Shown here in pieces: positions 33,625 to 44,851 of a stretch of 64,000 bases of DNA. The first letter of the stretch is position 1. Each line of letters starts with the position of its first letter. The stretch spans positions 57,735,532 to 57,799,531 of the forward strand of contig NC_057861.1 in assembly GCF_019393635.1 (NCBI RefSeq). Reading direction: 5' to 3'. The DNA is from Dromiciops gliroides. Its lineage: Eukaryota > Chordata > Mammalia > Microbiotheria > Microbiotheriidae. The notes under the pieces were generated by a model, which ran no database searches, had not been told where the DNA came from, and saw only the letters and a list, made by a program, of their open reading frames with translations. The translations under genes were made by a program, and so were the position numbers.

Positions 33625-34437
33625 ATGAAATATTCCTTTTTTTATTTTTAATTTTTCTCAATGTAAAAATATGTTTTGAGTGTCAAGTTTTTCTCCCCCC
33701 CTTCCGAGACCAGCAAGCAATTTGATATAGTTTATACATTACTATCACATTAAACATATTTCCACATTAATCAGAACAAAAGGGGAAAAATGCAAGAAAG
33801 AATAAACAAGAACGATAACAAAAAAGCAACAACAAAAGTGAAAATAGTATGCTTCAGTTTGCAGACTCCATAGTTCTTTTTCTGAGTGTGGAAAACATTT
33901 CCCACCATCTTGGATCATTGCATTGCTGAGAAGAATTAAGTCTATTACAGTTGATCATCACACAGTGTTGTTGATACTGTGTACAATGTTTCTTGGTTCT
34001 GCTCATTTCACTCAGCATCAATTCATTTAAGTCTTTCCAGATTTTTCTGAAATTCATCTGCTCATTTCTTACAGCACAGTAGTATTCCATTACATTCATA
34101 TACCACAACTTGCTTAGCCATTCCCCAATTGATGGGCATCTCCTCAATTTCCAATTCTTTGCTACCACAAAAAGAACAGCTATAAATATTTTTGTCCATG
34201 TGGGTCCTTTTTACTTTTTTATGATCTCTTTAGGATATAGACCTAGTAGAGTATTGCTGGGTCAAAGGGTATGCACAGTTTTAAAGCCTTTTGGGCATGG
34301 TTCCAAATTGCTCTCTAGAATGGTTGGATCAGTTCACAGCTCCACCAACAGTGCATTAGTGTTCCAATTTTCCCACATCTTCTCCAACATTGATCATTTT
34401 CCTTTTTTGTCATATTAGCCAATTGGATGGGTGTGAA
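33625..34437 (-). repeat. L1 LINE, ORF2 C-terminus and 3' end
   Basis: The minus strand encodes SIGEWLSKLWYMNVMEYYCA at 33854-34168, the L1 ORF2 C-terminal signature (LWY..MEYY.A), followed by a 3' UTR. 5' truncated and old. Confidence 0.85.
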
Positions 34438-34659
34438 GTGGCCGCTGAAATATTCCAAAAAATATTAGTGAAAAAAGACTTTCTGAATAAAACTTTCTTT
34501 ATGAAAAAGTCATCTTTATTTTTTATGTGGATATCCATGGTAAATGCTAGTTTATTTCTCTTCATACTGAACACATGTTATAGGAAAGTTCATGAAAGCC
34601 AAGGGGTGTAGGGGCCCCAAATACCTCAACTTCCTAGCTCCTCCAGTTAACTCAGCAAG

Positions 34660-34880
34660 CCCTCATCATAAATTATTTATTAAGCCCCTACTATGTGCCT
34701 GACACTTTGCTAAGAGCTAGGGATACAAAAATAGACAAAGGAGAGTTTTAGCCCTCAAGAAGCTCACAAACAAACAACCAAAAAATACATACAAACAAGC
34801 TGATGGGGAGACAGCAAGCAAAAACATACAGGATAAAAGGAAATGATTAAGAAAGGGAAAGGGATTGGATTAATAGTAGG
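34660..34880 (+). repeat. Old dispersed repeat (CCCTACTATGTGCCTGACAC family)
   Basis: Shares text with the stretch at 46005. Confidence 0.45.
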
Positions 34881-34919
34881 GTTAGTTTTTCCCCCACTTT
34901 ACATGTAAAAACAAATTGT

Positions 34920-35193
34920 GGGCGCAATGGATACAGCACCGGCCCTGGATCCAGGAGTACCTGAGTTCAAATCCAGCCTCAGACACTTACTAGCTGTGTG
35001 ACCCTGGGCAAGTCACTTAACCCCAATTGCCTCACCAAAAAAAAAAAAATTGTGGGGCATCTAGGTGGCGCATTGGATAAAGCACTGGCCCTGGATTCAG
35101 GAGGACCTGAGTTCAAATCCAGCCTCAGACACTTGATACTAGCTGTTGTGACCCTGGGCAAGTCACTTAACCCTTGTTGCCCTGCCAAAAACC
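34920..35193 (+). mobile_element. Two CORE-SINEs in series (34920-35049, 35054-35193)
   Basis: The first lacks its 5' end. AAATTGT appears before, between and after the copies, as expected of successive insertions into a LINE tail. Confidence 0.88.
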
Positions 35194-35199
35194 AAATTG

Positions 35200-35995
35200 T
35201 AATATCGATTTTTAAAGCTTTGTGTTCCAAATTCTCTTCCTTCCTCCCTATCCCCCCTTAAGAACTCAAGCAATTCAATATAAGTTATATATATTGTAAG
35301 GGGCTAAAATTCTAGCTATAATATCTAAAATCTAATGAGTGGTCACCAATAAATTATAAGCTTTAGCAAGAGTATTTAAGTGTTTAAGTATTTATTAAAG
35401 AACATTAGGATCAGAGAGAAAGGTAAAAATCTAACTATTTCTAAGAGACCCCATCATCCGATTCCCATGGCAAAGTCAGGAACCAAAAGAGGAAAAAGCC
35501 CTCCTCCATTGTCTGCTTCCTACTTCATGTCCTTCTCCCAGAAATGGGAGGCTCCTCAAGTTAATTGGCTGGTAGCCTTGATAGACAGTACCCAAGAGAA
35601 AACATCATTTCCTGATGCCAAGGACCTTGACCACATGGCTTGCCCTCAGATGCCTTCTCCTCATGGCAGAGCTTTCCTACAGTAGCTCTCCAGCAGGTGG
35701 CGTCATTCCAGTCATTATAATGTGCAGTAGTGCAAAATTTAGCAGACAAAAAAACTTTAGAAAAAGGAACTAACAACAACAACAACAACAAAATACACTT
35801 CCATCCGTATTCAGATACCATCAGTTCTTTCTCTGTAGATGGATTGCATTTTTTCATAAGTCCTTCAGAGTTGTCTTGGATCATTGCATTGCTGAAAATA
35901 ACTAAGCCATTTGCAGCAGTTCATCTTACAATGTTGCTGTTATTTTGTATACAGTATATTTCGCTTTGCATCAGCTCATGTAAGTCTAGGAAAAT
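35200..35995 (-). repeat. L1 LINE 3' region split by a solo LTR
   Basis: TGTTCCAAATTCTCTTCC and GCAATTCAATATAAG at left, then TTGGATCATTGCATTGCTGA at right, match the L1 at 33.7-34.0 kb. Confidence 0.6.
35295..35714 (-). mobile_element. Probable solo LTR of an endogenous retrovirus (fossil)
   Basis: About 420 bases, opening TGTAAGG and closing TCA on the plus strand, with a reverse-strand AATAAA about 100 bases from its 3' end. It interrupts an L1 tail. No internal viral genes remain. Family unknown; target repeats unclear, so probably old. Confidence 0.5.
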
Positions 35996-36162
35996 CACTT
36001 CAGTGGCTGAATGGAGGATGGATTGGAGTGAGGAGAGACTTGAGGCATGCAGAACCTCCCCCCCTCCCCCAAGCAATTGCAGAAGTCCAGGTATGAGGTG
36101 ATGAGGAGAAATATTCAGAAGATGTTATAAAGGTGAAATCTTCAACCTTGACAACAGATTGG

Positions 36163-36205
<43 letters not shown>

Positions 36206-36211
36206 TGTGTA
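36163..36211 (+). repeat. (GT)n microsatellite
   Basis: About 24 GT units with one interruption. Confidence 0.95.
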
Positions 36212-36399
36212 AGAGAGTGAGGAGTTGAGGATGACACCTAGCTTGCAAACCAGAGAGATGTCTGAAAGGCAATTGGAAATGAGACTGGAAGTCAGAAGAG
36301 AGATTGTAGCAGGATAGGTGGGTTTGAAAAACATCAACATAGAAATGGTCATTACATCCATGGGGGCTGATGAGATCACTAAGTGAATTAGTTTAGAGA

Positions 36400-36545
36400 G
36401 GGGCAGCTAGATGACGCAGTGGTAAAGCACTGGCCCTGGATTCAGGAGGACCTGAGTTCAAATCCAGCCTCAGACACTTGACACTTACTAGCTGTGTGAC
36501 CCTAGGCAAGTCACTTAACCCTCATTGCCTCACCAAAAAAAAAAA
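36400..36545 (+). mobile_element. CORE-SINE
   Basis: Full length; TAGTTTAGAGAG and TAGTATAGAGGG as duplications. Confidence 0.92.
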
Positions 36546-36639
36546 TAGTATAGAGGGAGAAGGGTGCAGGACAGAGCAAGATATAGGTGTCCCACAGGGT
36601 TCTGTCCAGGGCATGACCCAGATGAGGAGCCTGGACAAT

Positions 36640-37400
36640 TGCAATAACCTCCCATTTGGTTTCTCTATCTCAAGGCTCTCTCTCTAGTTCATCCTCTTCT
36701 CAGCTGTCAATCTTCCTAAAGTACAGGTCAGACCACATCACTGCCCTAATCAATGTCCTCCAGCAGCTCCCTAATCCCTTCAAGGATCAAATGGAAAATT
36801 CTTTTGTTTTGAAAGCCCTTCACAATCTGGCCCCTTCTTACTTTTGCAGATTTTTTGTGCTTTACTCCCCTCCACCAACTCACTATCCAGCATCACCAGC
36901 CTCCTTAGTGTTCCTGGCAGAAGCCATTCCATCTCTGAGCATTTTCTCTGATAATCCCCCATGCTGAAATACTCTCTTTCCTCACATTTAACTCCCAGCT
37001 TCCCTGACTTCATTTAAGTTTCAGCTCAAAGGCAGCTAGGTGGCCCAGTGGCCCTGAAATCTGGAGGACCTGAGTTCAAATCTGTTCTCAGACATCTGGC
37101 ACTTACTAGCTGCAGGACCCTGGGCAAGTAACTTAACCCCTATTTCCTCCCCCCCAAAATTCATCTCAAATCCCACTTTTTTCAAGAGTTATTTTCCTAT
37201 GCCCCATAATACCAGTAACTACCCTCTGCTGATTAACTCCAGTTTATCCTGTCTATATCTTGTTTAGATATAAATGTTTTCATGCTCTCTCCTCCATGAA
37301 ATGTGAGTTTTTTGAAGGCAGAAACTGTCTTTTACCTTTCTTTGTCTTCCCAAGGCTCAGCCCATTGGCGGTACACAGTAGACATTTAATATATGCTGAG
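36640..37400 (+). repeat. L2 LINE 3' region, split by SINE at 37031-37160
   Basis: CTTCACAATCTGGCCCCTTC through CGGTACACAGTAGACATTTA is continuous L2 text. The SINE is flanked by TCAGCTCAAA and TCATCTCAAA. Confidence 0.75.
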
Positions 37401-37439
37401 TGACCCCTGACTTAGTGACTCAGAAGTACAAGGTTAGAG

Positions 37440-37760
37440 ACTTCAATTCTTAGAGCTGGGAGGGAGCCAGGAGGGACCTGGGACGCCATCTAGTCCAACC
37501 TGACTAAGACTCTCCTCTATAATCCATCTGTCAAGTGATCATCCGGCATTTGTTTGAAGATGTCCCTCCAAGGAGAAGGAAACCAGCCCACTGCTGGTTT
37601 CATCCTGAAATCCTCTCTGACTGTGAGGAAATTCTTCACGTCTCAAGCCCAAATCTGCCTCTACAGCCTTCATTAATTTTCTGCCCTCTCGGACTAAACC
37701 GAACAACATTAATTCCTCTTCATTTCCCCTCTCTTCTCCCTCTGCAACCCAACCTTCTCT
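37440..37760. repeat. L3/CR1 LINE piece
   Basis: GATGTCCCTCCAAGGAGAAGG and TGACTGTGAGGAAATTCTTC are typical of this family's 5'-ward 3' UTR text. Confidence 0.6.
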
Positions 37761-37939
37761 TTTTGACATGAAATACTCCAGTTCAACCATATGCTTCATA
37801 TGCATAAGACCTCAAGGTCTGTGCTTTCCTGCGTGGATTTGGACCTTTTCTCATATAAGAATAAGAATAAGAAAAACAAGAAGTAATACTTAATAGCCCT
37901 ACTATGTGCTGGCCCTGTGCTAAGCACTTACAAATACAG

Positions 37940-38420
37940 GCATACCTTGCTTTATTGTGCTTCAAAGACATTGAGTTTTGTTGTTGTTGTTCTTAAACAA
38001 ATTGAAGGTTTGTGGCAACTCTGCATCAAACAAGTGTATCAGCACCATTTCCCTAACAGCATATGCTGACATCACGCCACATATTTCTTTCTTTCTTTCT
38101 TTTTATTTTGCAGGGCAATGGGGGTTAAGTGACTTGCCCAGGGTCACACGGCTAGTAAGTGTCAAGTGTCTGAGGCCAGATTTGAACTCAGGTACTCCTG
38201 AATCCAGGGCCAGTGCTTTATCCACTGTACCACCTAGCTGCCCCGCACAATATTTCAAACATTTTCATTATTATTATATCTGCTATGGTGATCTTTGATC
38301 AATGATCTTTGATGTTACTATTATAATTCTTTTGAGGTGCCACAAACTGTGCCAATACGAGACAGTGAACTTAATTGATAAACACATAAAAATGTGTTCT
38401 GAGCCAGTTGTTAAACACTT
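37940..38420 (+). mobile_element. Tigger-like (pogo) DNA transposon end, split by a SINE
   Basis: Starts TA-CAGGCATACCTTGC, continues AAATTGAAGGTTTGTGGCAA, is broken by a minus-strand SINE (38088-38244), and resumes TTTCATTATTATTATATCTG and AACTTAATTGATAAACAC. This is the Tigger1 end as remembered. No transposase is left. Confidence 0.75.
38088..38244 (-). mobile_element. CORE-SINE inside the Tigger-like element
   Basis: TTTCTTTC-rich tail at left and GCTGCCCC end at right. Confidence 0.92.
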
Positions 38421-38486
38421 ATCAAAGCCAATTGGGCATATAAACAAAGAATGAAACAGTCCCTACTCTCAAGGATATTACATTCT

Positions 38487-38636
38487 TTTTTTTTTTTTTT
38501 GGTGAGGCAATTGGGGTTAAGCGACTTGCCTAGGGTCACACAGCCAGTACATGTCAAGGGTTCGAGGACGGATTTGAACTCAGGTCCTCCCGAATCCAAG
38601 GCCGGCGCTCCGTCCATTGCGCCACCTAGCTGCCCC
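38487..38636 (-). mobile_element. CORE-SINE
   Basis: AAGGATATTACATTCT repeated at 38471-38486 and 38637-38652. Confidence 0.95.
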
Positions 38637-38652
38637 AAGGATATTACATTCT

Positions 38653-38794
38653 AATGGAAGAGACAACAAGCACATAGAAAATACATACAGCATAGATATG
38701 AAATAGGGCTTTACTTTGTTCATGCCAATATGGAAACACAATGTAGAAGAAGTCAGGGACCAGATTCTAGAAGGAGACAGTCTGCATTCCCCTA

Positions 38795-38829
<35 letters not shown>

Positions 38830-39651
38830 CTCCCCAACCGCAGGCCCCCCAGCATGAGTAAAGTTTCTGTTCTCATAAACTGAGCTGGGTGAGGAAAAGG
38901 ACTAACTCCCCCTCCCTCATTTTAGGCCCTGTGCCTTGGGCATTAGGTCTGTTTCATTAGACTTTTTTCATTTCTAGGTACAAAACAGTAGAATCTACAC
39001 CAAATCTGGACCTGAGCCACAGCAACTTTGAAGGCAAGATTCCATGCTAATTACTGCTGCCTGGCCAGCAAGAAAGCCCGAGAAACCAGGTGCCTGGGAC
39101 TCAAGTGCAGGGAAGGCTTTGGACTCAGAACTTGGTGTGTATATGCTATATAGGAACTGAGTTAGGCTGTGAACCTGATCCCCTTCCCCTCCCAGAGATC
39201 TGGGTGGTACTGGGAAAGAGAGGGATTATTCTTTCAGGATTTTTGAAGGCATGTTGTGTATGTTTGTTCTTGTTATACCTTAGAAGTAAATATTCCTTTG
39301 TAATAACTAATCTGACTGTTGAAAGGTTAAATGGAACTGGAGTGCAGGGGATCCTTAAATTTGGGTAAATATCATCAATGGGGTCTGGAGCCAATGGTAA
39401 AAGACTGAAATATGCCCCTCTCTCTTAAACTCCCTTAAGGGGACTGAAGCATCCTGGGAAGAGAGGTGAAATGTAACACACCTAGCTTCCAAGCAGTGGA
39501 ATGCAGAGTAGACATTGTTACACATATAAAGTGAACAAATATAAATATATACAAAGTAATTAAATGTAACAGTTTTGGAAGGAAGGTACTAGCAGTTGGG
39601 GATGGATCAACAAAGCAGAAGATGGTGCTTAAAAAAAGAGAACTCAAAAAA
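38653..39651. other. Intergenic, mostly unassigned
   Basis: A (CT)n run at 38801-38827 is the only clear feature. The 92-codon frame at 39090 shows no family resemblance. Confidence 0.4.
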
Positions 39652-39788
39652 TCCAACTAGGTGGTATAGTGAATAAAGCACTGGCCCCGGATTCAGGAGG
39701 ACCTGAGTTCAAATCCAGCCCCAGACACTTGACACTAGCTGTGTGACCCTGGGCAAGTCACTTAACCCTCATTGCCCCACAAAAAAGG
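39652..39788 (+). mobile_element. CORE-SINE, 5' shortened
   Basis: Starts at CCAACTAGGTGG and ends in CCCCACAAAAAA. Confidence 0.88.
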
Positions 39789-39796
39789 GGGGGGTG

Positions 39797-40046
39797 GCTG
39801 TTGTTGTTCAGTCATGTCCAACTCTTTGTGACCCTATTTGGGGTTTTCTTGACAAAGATACTGGAGTGGTTTGCCGTTTCCTTCTCCAGCCCATTTTATA
39901 GATGAAGAAACCAAGGCAAATAAGGTTAAGTGATTTAGCCAGGGTCACACAGCTAGGAAGTATCTGAGGCCAAATTTGAACTCAGGAAGATGAGTCTCCC
40001 TGACTCCAGGCCTGGTGCCCTATCCACTGTACCACCTAGCTGCCCT
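39797..40046 (+). mobile_element. Second marsupial SINE family, full-length copy
   Basis: TGTTGTTCAGTCATGTCCAA head, GGGGTTTTCTTGACAAAG, CORE-like body, end CCACCTAGCTGCCC. Confidence 0.85.
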
Positions 40047-40473
40047 AACGGGGTTAGCCTTTGGTTATAATCGTTCAACCAACTTTGAATCCATCTGTTT
40101 CTACTGTAGTCCTACTCACATCTCTCCATCTTATCTGGGAGGAGAGTACAAGAGGCTTCATTGAATGTTTTGCTGAAATCTAGGTAAACTATATTTATGA
40201 TATTCCCGATATGTCGATCTAGTAACTGTCAAAAAGGGAAATCAGATTAGTCTGGCATGACCCAAACCATGCTGACTTTGCCCATTCATTACTCCCTTTC
40301 TAAACACTCACAAGCTTTCCCTTTGATTTTATGTGTAAGGGAGGGAGTTCAACACCCTCACCTCAGTAAATCAAGCAACAGATATCATTCTGTTTTTAAA
40401 ATGCTGTAAACTCCCTGTGATCCCTTTATTAGGTTCCAAGTCCTTTTTGATTGGCTTAAGAATCAAACAGCTT

Positions 40474-40636
40474 GGGGCAGCTAGATGGCGCAATGGATAC
40501 AGCACCGGCCCTGGAGTCAGGAGTATCTGAGTTCAAATCCAGCCTCAGACACTTAACACTACTAGCTGTGTGACCCTGGGCAAGTCACTTAACCCCAATT
40601 GCCTCACTAAAAAAACAAAACAAAAACAAAACAAAA
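40474..40636 (+). mobile_element. CORE-SINE
   Basis: AAGAATCAAACAGCTT repeated at 40458-40473 and 40637-40652. Confidence 0.95.
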
Positions 40637-40691
40637 AAGAATCAAACAGCTTAATTGGCTGAACAAATAAGCCCACCAGGCCCTTGGGAGC

Positions 40692-40815
40692 TTTTTTTTT
40701 TGTGGGGCCCAGGGTCACACAGCTAGTAAGTGTCAAGTGTCTGATTCTGGATTTGAACTCAGCTCCTCCTGAATCCAGGGCCGGTACTTTATCCACTGCT
40801 CCACCTAGCTGCCCC
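40692..40815 (-). mobile_element. CORE-SINE, internally shortened
   Basis: GGAGCTTT at both sides; the segment before CCCAGGGTCACAC is missing. Confidence 0.9.
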
Positions 40816-41619
40816 CAGGAGCTTTAAATAACAGGAGAAATATCAGCACTTGTCTCTTTCTCCTTCCCCTTCCCTTTTCCCCTTTCCACCTTCCTCTTTT
40901 CCATCTTTGACCCCTCCCCTTGAAAAATATGTACCTTTTCCCCTCCCTTTTCTTCTGTTGATTATGTCCCTGAAAGGAGACAAAGTATCCAGTAAAGAGC
41001 AGGGACACACTAAGGAAAAAACATGGATATAGAAAGACACAGAAAGATAGCCACCTGAGGGAAGTAACTTCAAGGACCATAACCCCTTTCACTAGAAAAG
41101 AATGACAGCTATAAACTAAAGAAAGGACTTGTAGTAACCACAGTTGTGAGTTTATCCTTTGGTCATATGTGTTCTTTACACATGTGCTTCACCACCATTT
41201 TATTTTAAGTTTGACCTCACTCTTCCCACGGATGTTGTCTGTTTTTATGAGAGACTACACCCCAGACCTTTGAGTATATGGTTTGTCCTCACTCCTCTTA
41301 CTATACCACCTTGGCAAATAAATGCCTTTGCTAAAAATCAAATTAAGTCTGACTGATTCACAATGGGAAGCACACCAATGGGGGCTTGTGAACAATAGTA
41401 CTATTAACTACCCTCTTAGGGTTATCCATAGATCCCTAAAATTGCTAGTTAGCATCTGCCCACCAGTGTAAGTGGGGGTTGCAGAAATTGTCTTGGAGAA
41501 GGTGCTACAATATGTTCTAGAATTTTGCCAGGAACTGAGTCAAGATCAACGGCCCATTGGAAATCAGGACATTTGCCTTTCTCCAATCCTATGAGATCCC
41601 TCCTGTTCTCCCACAACTT

Positions 41620-41805
41620 TTTTTTTTTTAAGTTATTTTTATTTATTTATTTATTTTATTTTAGTGAGGCAATTGCAATTGGGGTTAAGTGACTTGCCCA
41701 GGGTCACACAGCTAGTCAGTATTAAGTGTCTGAGGCCGGATTTGAACTCAGGTACTTCTGACTCCAGGGCCTGTGCTCTATCCACTGCGCCATCTAGCTG
41801 CCCCC
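41620..41805 (-). mobile_element. CORE-SINE
   Basis: Long T/A-rich tail (ATTTATTTATTTATTT) and duplicated CA-AACTTTT flanks. Confidence 0.9.
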
Positions 41806-42089
41806 CAGAACTTTTAATGATCATTAACAATGGCTTAGCAATCATATCTGCCTGCCCTGTTCTTTTTTTTTTTCATGGTTTACTGGTGTGCTTGCATTTT
41901 TTAAAAATGATATTTTTTTTCTAAAACTAAGAGAAAACAAAAGTGATTTTCCCAATTCTTAAGCTGTTCATTTCTTCCTGAGGTACAAAGGAAAATTAAC
42001 ATTCATGTTTCTGCCCTATGCCTTAAATTACTTCCAAAATTCTAAGTGAATTAGAACTAGGAAACAACACACTCTTGTGAAGTGTGACC

Positions 42090-42940
42090 TTTTTTTCAAA
42101 TGAATAAACATTTTTACTTACAGTTTTGGGTTCCAATTTTTATCCTTCTTTTCCTCCCTCCCTTCCCCACTCCCTGAGGTGGCAAACAATCAGATATGGG
42201 TTATATATGTATGAATATGTAAAACATTGCCATATTTGTCATTTTGTACAAGAAACCTTGATAAAAAGAGAAAAATGAAAGAGTGAAAAATAGCATGCTT
42301 CAGTCTGTTCCATCAATATCAGTTATTTCTTTGGAGGTGGATAGTATGTTTCATCAATAGTCCTTTGGGCAGCTAGGTGGTGCAGTGGACAGAGCACTGG
42401 CCCTGGAGTCAGGAGGACCTGAGTTCAAATCCAGCCTCAGACACTGACACTAGATGTGTGACCCTGGGCAAGTCACTTAATCCTCATTGCCCTACAAAAA
42501 AAAATAGTCCTTTGGGATCGTATTGTTGAGAATAGTTAAGTCCTTCACAGTTCTTCATCAAACAATATTGCTATCTCTGTATATAGTGTCCTCTTGGTTT
42601 TGTTCACTTAACTATATACATCAGTTCATAGAAGGCTTTCCAGGCTTTTCTGAAATCATCCTGCTTATCATTTCTTATAGCACAATAATATTCCATCACC
42701 ATCATATACCACAGTTTGTTTAGCCATTCCCCACATGATGGGCATTCCTTTGATTTACAATTCTTAGACACCACAAAAAGAACTGCTAAAAATATTTTCT
42801 GTACAAATAGGTCTTTTTCTCTTTTGGGGGATGTCTTTGGAATGTAAACCCAGCAGTGGTATTGCTGGATCAAAGGGTATGCACACTTCTATAGCTCTTT
42901 GGGCATAGTTCCAAATTGCTCTCCTGAATGGTTGTCCTGT
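42090..42940 (-). repeat. L1 LINE 3' end, split by SINE 42369-42503
   Basis: Minus strand reads CPSCGEWLNKLWYMMVMEYY, the same ORF2 end as at 33.9 kb. AATAGTCCTTTGGG flanks the SINE on both sides. Confidence 0.85.
42369..42503 (+). mobile_element. CORE-SINE nested in L1
   Basis: CAGCTAGGTGGTGCAGTGG head, CCTACAAAAAAAA tail. Confidence 0.93.
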
Positions 42941-43057
42941 TCTTTGAATACCCTAGGATGTCATCAGTTCTTCCAGATGTGGTGTCTTGAACTCATTGCT
43001 CTCTTACTATCCTCTCAGTTATCTTGAATTTCAATTCTCCATTTACTATTTTTGTTC

Positions 43058-43681
43058 TGTAATGGGGGGAAATGGGGTACAGGTTGGGGTAGGGGATGGG
43101 GTTCTTAGGAATTCCTCTTTAAAGAATTACACCCTCTTGCACACAAAAAGTAGTTAGAATAAGGTGATAGTTTATTTAGGAGCAAGGGAAGGGAAGGGTG
43201 GGGGGAGGGAAACCATGAAAGAAATCCTTGGACTTTTCATGGGGAGACAGGCACAAAGCACATGGCTCAGAGGTACCAAATCTCCTCGAACAGGAGACTG
43301 GAAGGTACTTTTATAGAGGACTGATGGGGTGGACCATCTGCCCGTGAAAAGTTCTTTTAGTGAGAGAGGACCATCCCCCACTGGTGGTAGCTGGGGGAAT
43401 TGGGTGAGGAGTGGAGGACCATCCCCCACTGGTAGTGACTAGAGGAATTGGGTGAGGGGTGGCTACAGATCCCTCTTCAGAACGCAAAGGCCGCAGCCAC
43501 ACCCAAATTTATCTCCCCAGGGTAAGGGAGACCAGAATGAAGGGTAGGAATCCCAAACTAGCTCAGTCCTTTGGTTCTGCTTATCTCTCTAGGCATTATC
43601 TGTCCTCTGGTTTAGTTTCTCAAGGAGAAGGTTCCTTGATGTGCCCCAGAGAACTTCTGGGGTGCTCTGCACCCCATGACA
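43058..43681 (-). mobile_element. Solo LTR of an endogenous retrovirus (fossil)
   Basis: 624 bases beginning TGTAATGG and ending CATGACA, flanked by GTTC on both sides (43054-43057 and 43682-43685). On the minus strand a TATAAAAG box (about 43310) precedes AATAAA (about 43163), in LTR order. A 4-base target repeat suggests a class I element. No viral genes remain. It contains a short internal tandem repeat (43370-43465). Confidence 0.7.
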
Positions 43682-43685
43682 GTTC

Positions 43686-43935
43686 TATCCTTCCAGGTCT
43701 CCCCTTTCTATTATCCCAATTCTCTCCCCCAATCTCACTTTCCAAATTTTTCTCCTACTCTTATTCTTTCAATTTTTTTTCTGGTCCTCACTTCTTCATC
43801 CTCATCTCTCCCCTTGTTCTACCTTATCTAACTCTTTAGTTCTTACTCTCTTAGCTTTCTCCCTATTTCTCATCCTCCTACATCCCCCCCACCCTCAATT
43901 CTCCTCCCTCATTTCCTTCCTTGCGTTTGGTCCTA
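43686..43935 (+). repeat. Pyrimidine-rich tract
   Basis: About 240 bases of mostly C and T ending in TCCTAG, directly before the candidate small-protein exon. Confidence 0.7.
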
Positions 43936-44135
43936 GGGTGTGTAGGCAACAGATGCCCTTGGGGAGGAAGCTTCACAATAGGGACCCACGTGACATGGGG
44001 GAGGTGGTATCCTACTTCCTTGAGTCCAGCCCCAGGTCTTTCCGGCACTGGTCTGACCAACTATTGACAGTGATGGTCCTACTAGTCTGTTTGGTGACCT
44101 GGGCTTTCACTCTGCCAGTAACAGGGAGCCCTTAG
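43936..44135 (+). CDS. Candidate last exon encoding a small single-pass membrane protein (unrecognised)
   Basis: An ATG at 43995 (context GTGACATGG) opens 46 codons ending TAG at 44135. The product has a polar start (MGEVVSYFLESSPRSFRHW) and one hydrophobic stretch (LLTVMVLLVCLVTWAFTLPV) that would span a membrane. A 240-base pyrimidine-rich tract ends in GGTCCTAG at 43935, a plausible acceptor, and an ATTAAA lies at about 44197. The piece is not repeat-derived as far as I can tell. I recognise no family. It could be the end of an unannotated gene between BABAM1 and USHBP1, or a chance ORF. Confidence 0.3.
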
Positions 44136-44700
44136 GAGAGTCCTGGCCCTTGAAGCCTTCCTTCACCTGATGACCCCACTGTGAGCCAAAGGTACCCATT
44201 AAACCTGGGAGGGTCCTGGGGAGCTCGGCCTTAGTGCCCAGCAGCTGGGGTCATGACCTCCTTTACTCATAGTTTTGGGCATCTAGACCCCCTTGTGGCC
44301 TGGTAAAGAGAAAGGAACAGGGATGATGGGAGACTGTGTTGGGCCCTTGGTGTGAGTCTGGTAAATGCAGACCGGATGGTAATCTGTAAGTGAGGATCCA
44401 GTATTTACATCCCCTGCAGCTCTGGGAGCTCCCAGGGTGATGAGGCTGGGTAGAATGGCAGCTCTGAAAGCCCAGCTCATCCTTCCCAGAAGGATAAGTA
44501 TCTACCAACCAGATGCATGCTGGGGCTCTCGCTGGCTGGGTTTGGATTTGCAATCTCTCCCACTCCTCCTCTGGGCTCAGTCCTAGAACTTCCACCAAGG
44601 GAATGTTTTCAAAGCTTTCATACTTACTACCCAATTAATCTTGGGCAAATCACTTCCCTACCCTGATCCTCAGTTTCTTTATCTATTAAAAGAAGGACTT
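44136..44700. other. Unassigned sequence
   Basis: Holds an ATTAAA near 44197; otherwise no recognisable repeat or gene. Confidence 0.35.
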
Positions 44701-44702
44701 GG

Positions 44703-44851
44703 GGGGCTAGGTGGCACAGTAGATAGAGTACCAGCCCTGGAGTCAGGAGTACCTGAGTTCAAATCCGGTCTCAGACACTTAACACTTACTAGCTGTGTGA
44801 CCCTAGGCAAGTCACTTAACCCCAATTGCCTCACTAAAAAAAAAAAAAAGA
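44703..44851 (+). mobile_element. CORE-SINE
   Basis: AGAAGGACTTGGG on both sides. Confidence 0.93.

Larger units (their letters stand above)
40055..43053. repeat. Long L3/CR1 LINE remnant with nested SINEs and an L1
   Basis: CR1/L3-like text at 40065-40430, 41400-41610 and 42940-43053 (GAAATCTAGGTAAACTATAT; GCCAGGAACTGAGTCAAG; CTTCCAGATGTGGTGTCTTG) reads in one direction. It is broken by SINEs (40474-40636, 40692-40815, 41620-41805) and an L1. Confidence 0.55.

Noticed and set aside
33854-34168. 104-codon minus-strand ORF as a host gene
   Set aside because: It is the L1 ORF2 C-terminus (LWYMNVMEYY) with L1 3' UTR following.
39090-39368. 92-codon ORF with a hydrophobic stretch
   Set aside because: No start context, acceptor or family likeness; composition like surrounding non-coding DNA.
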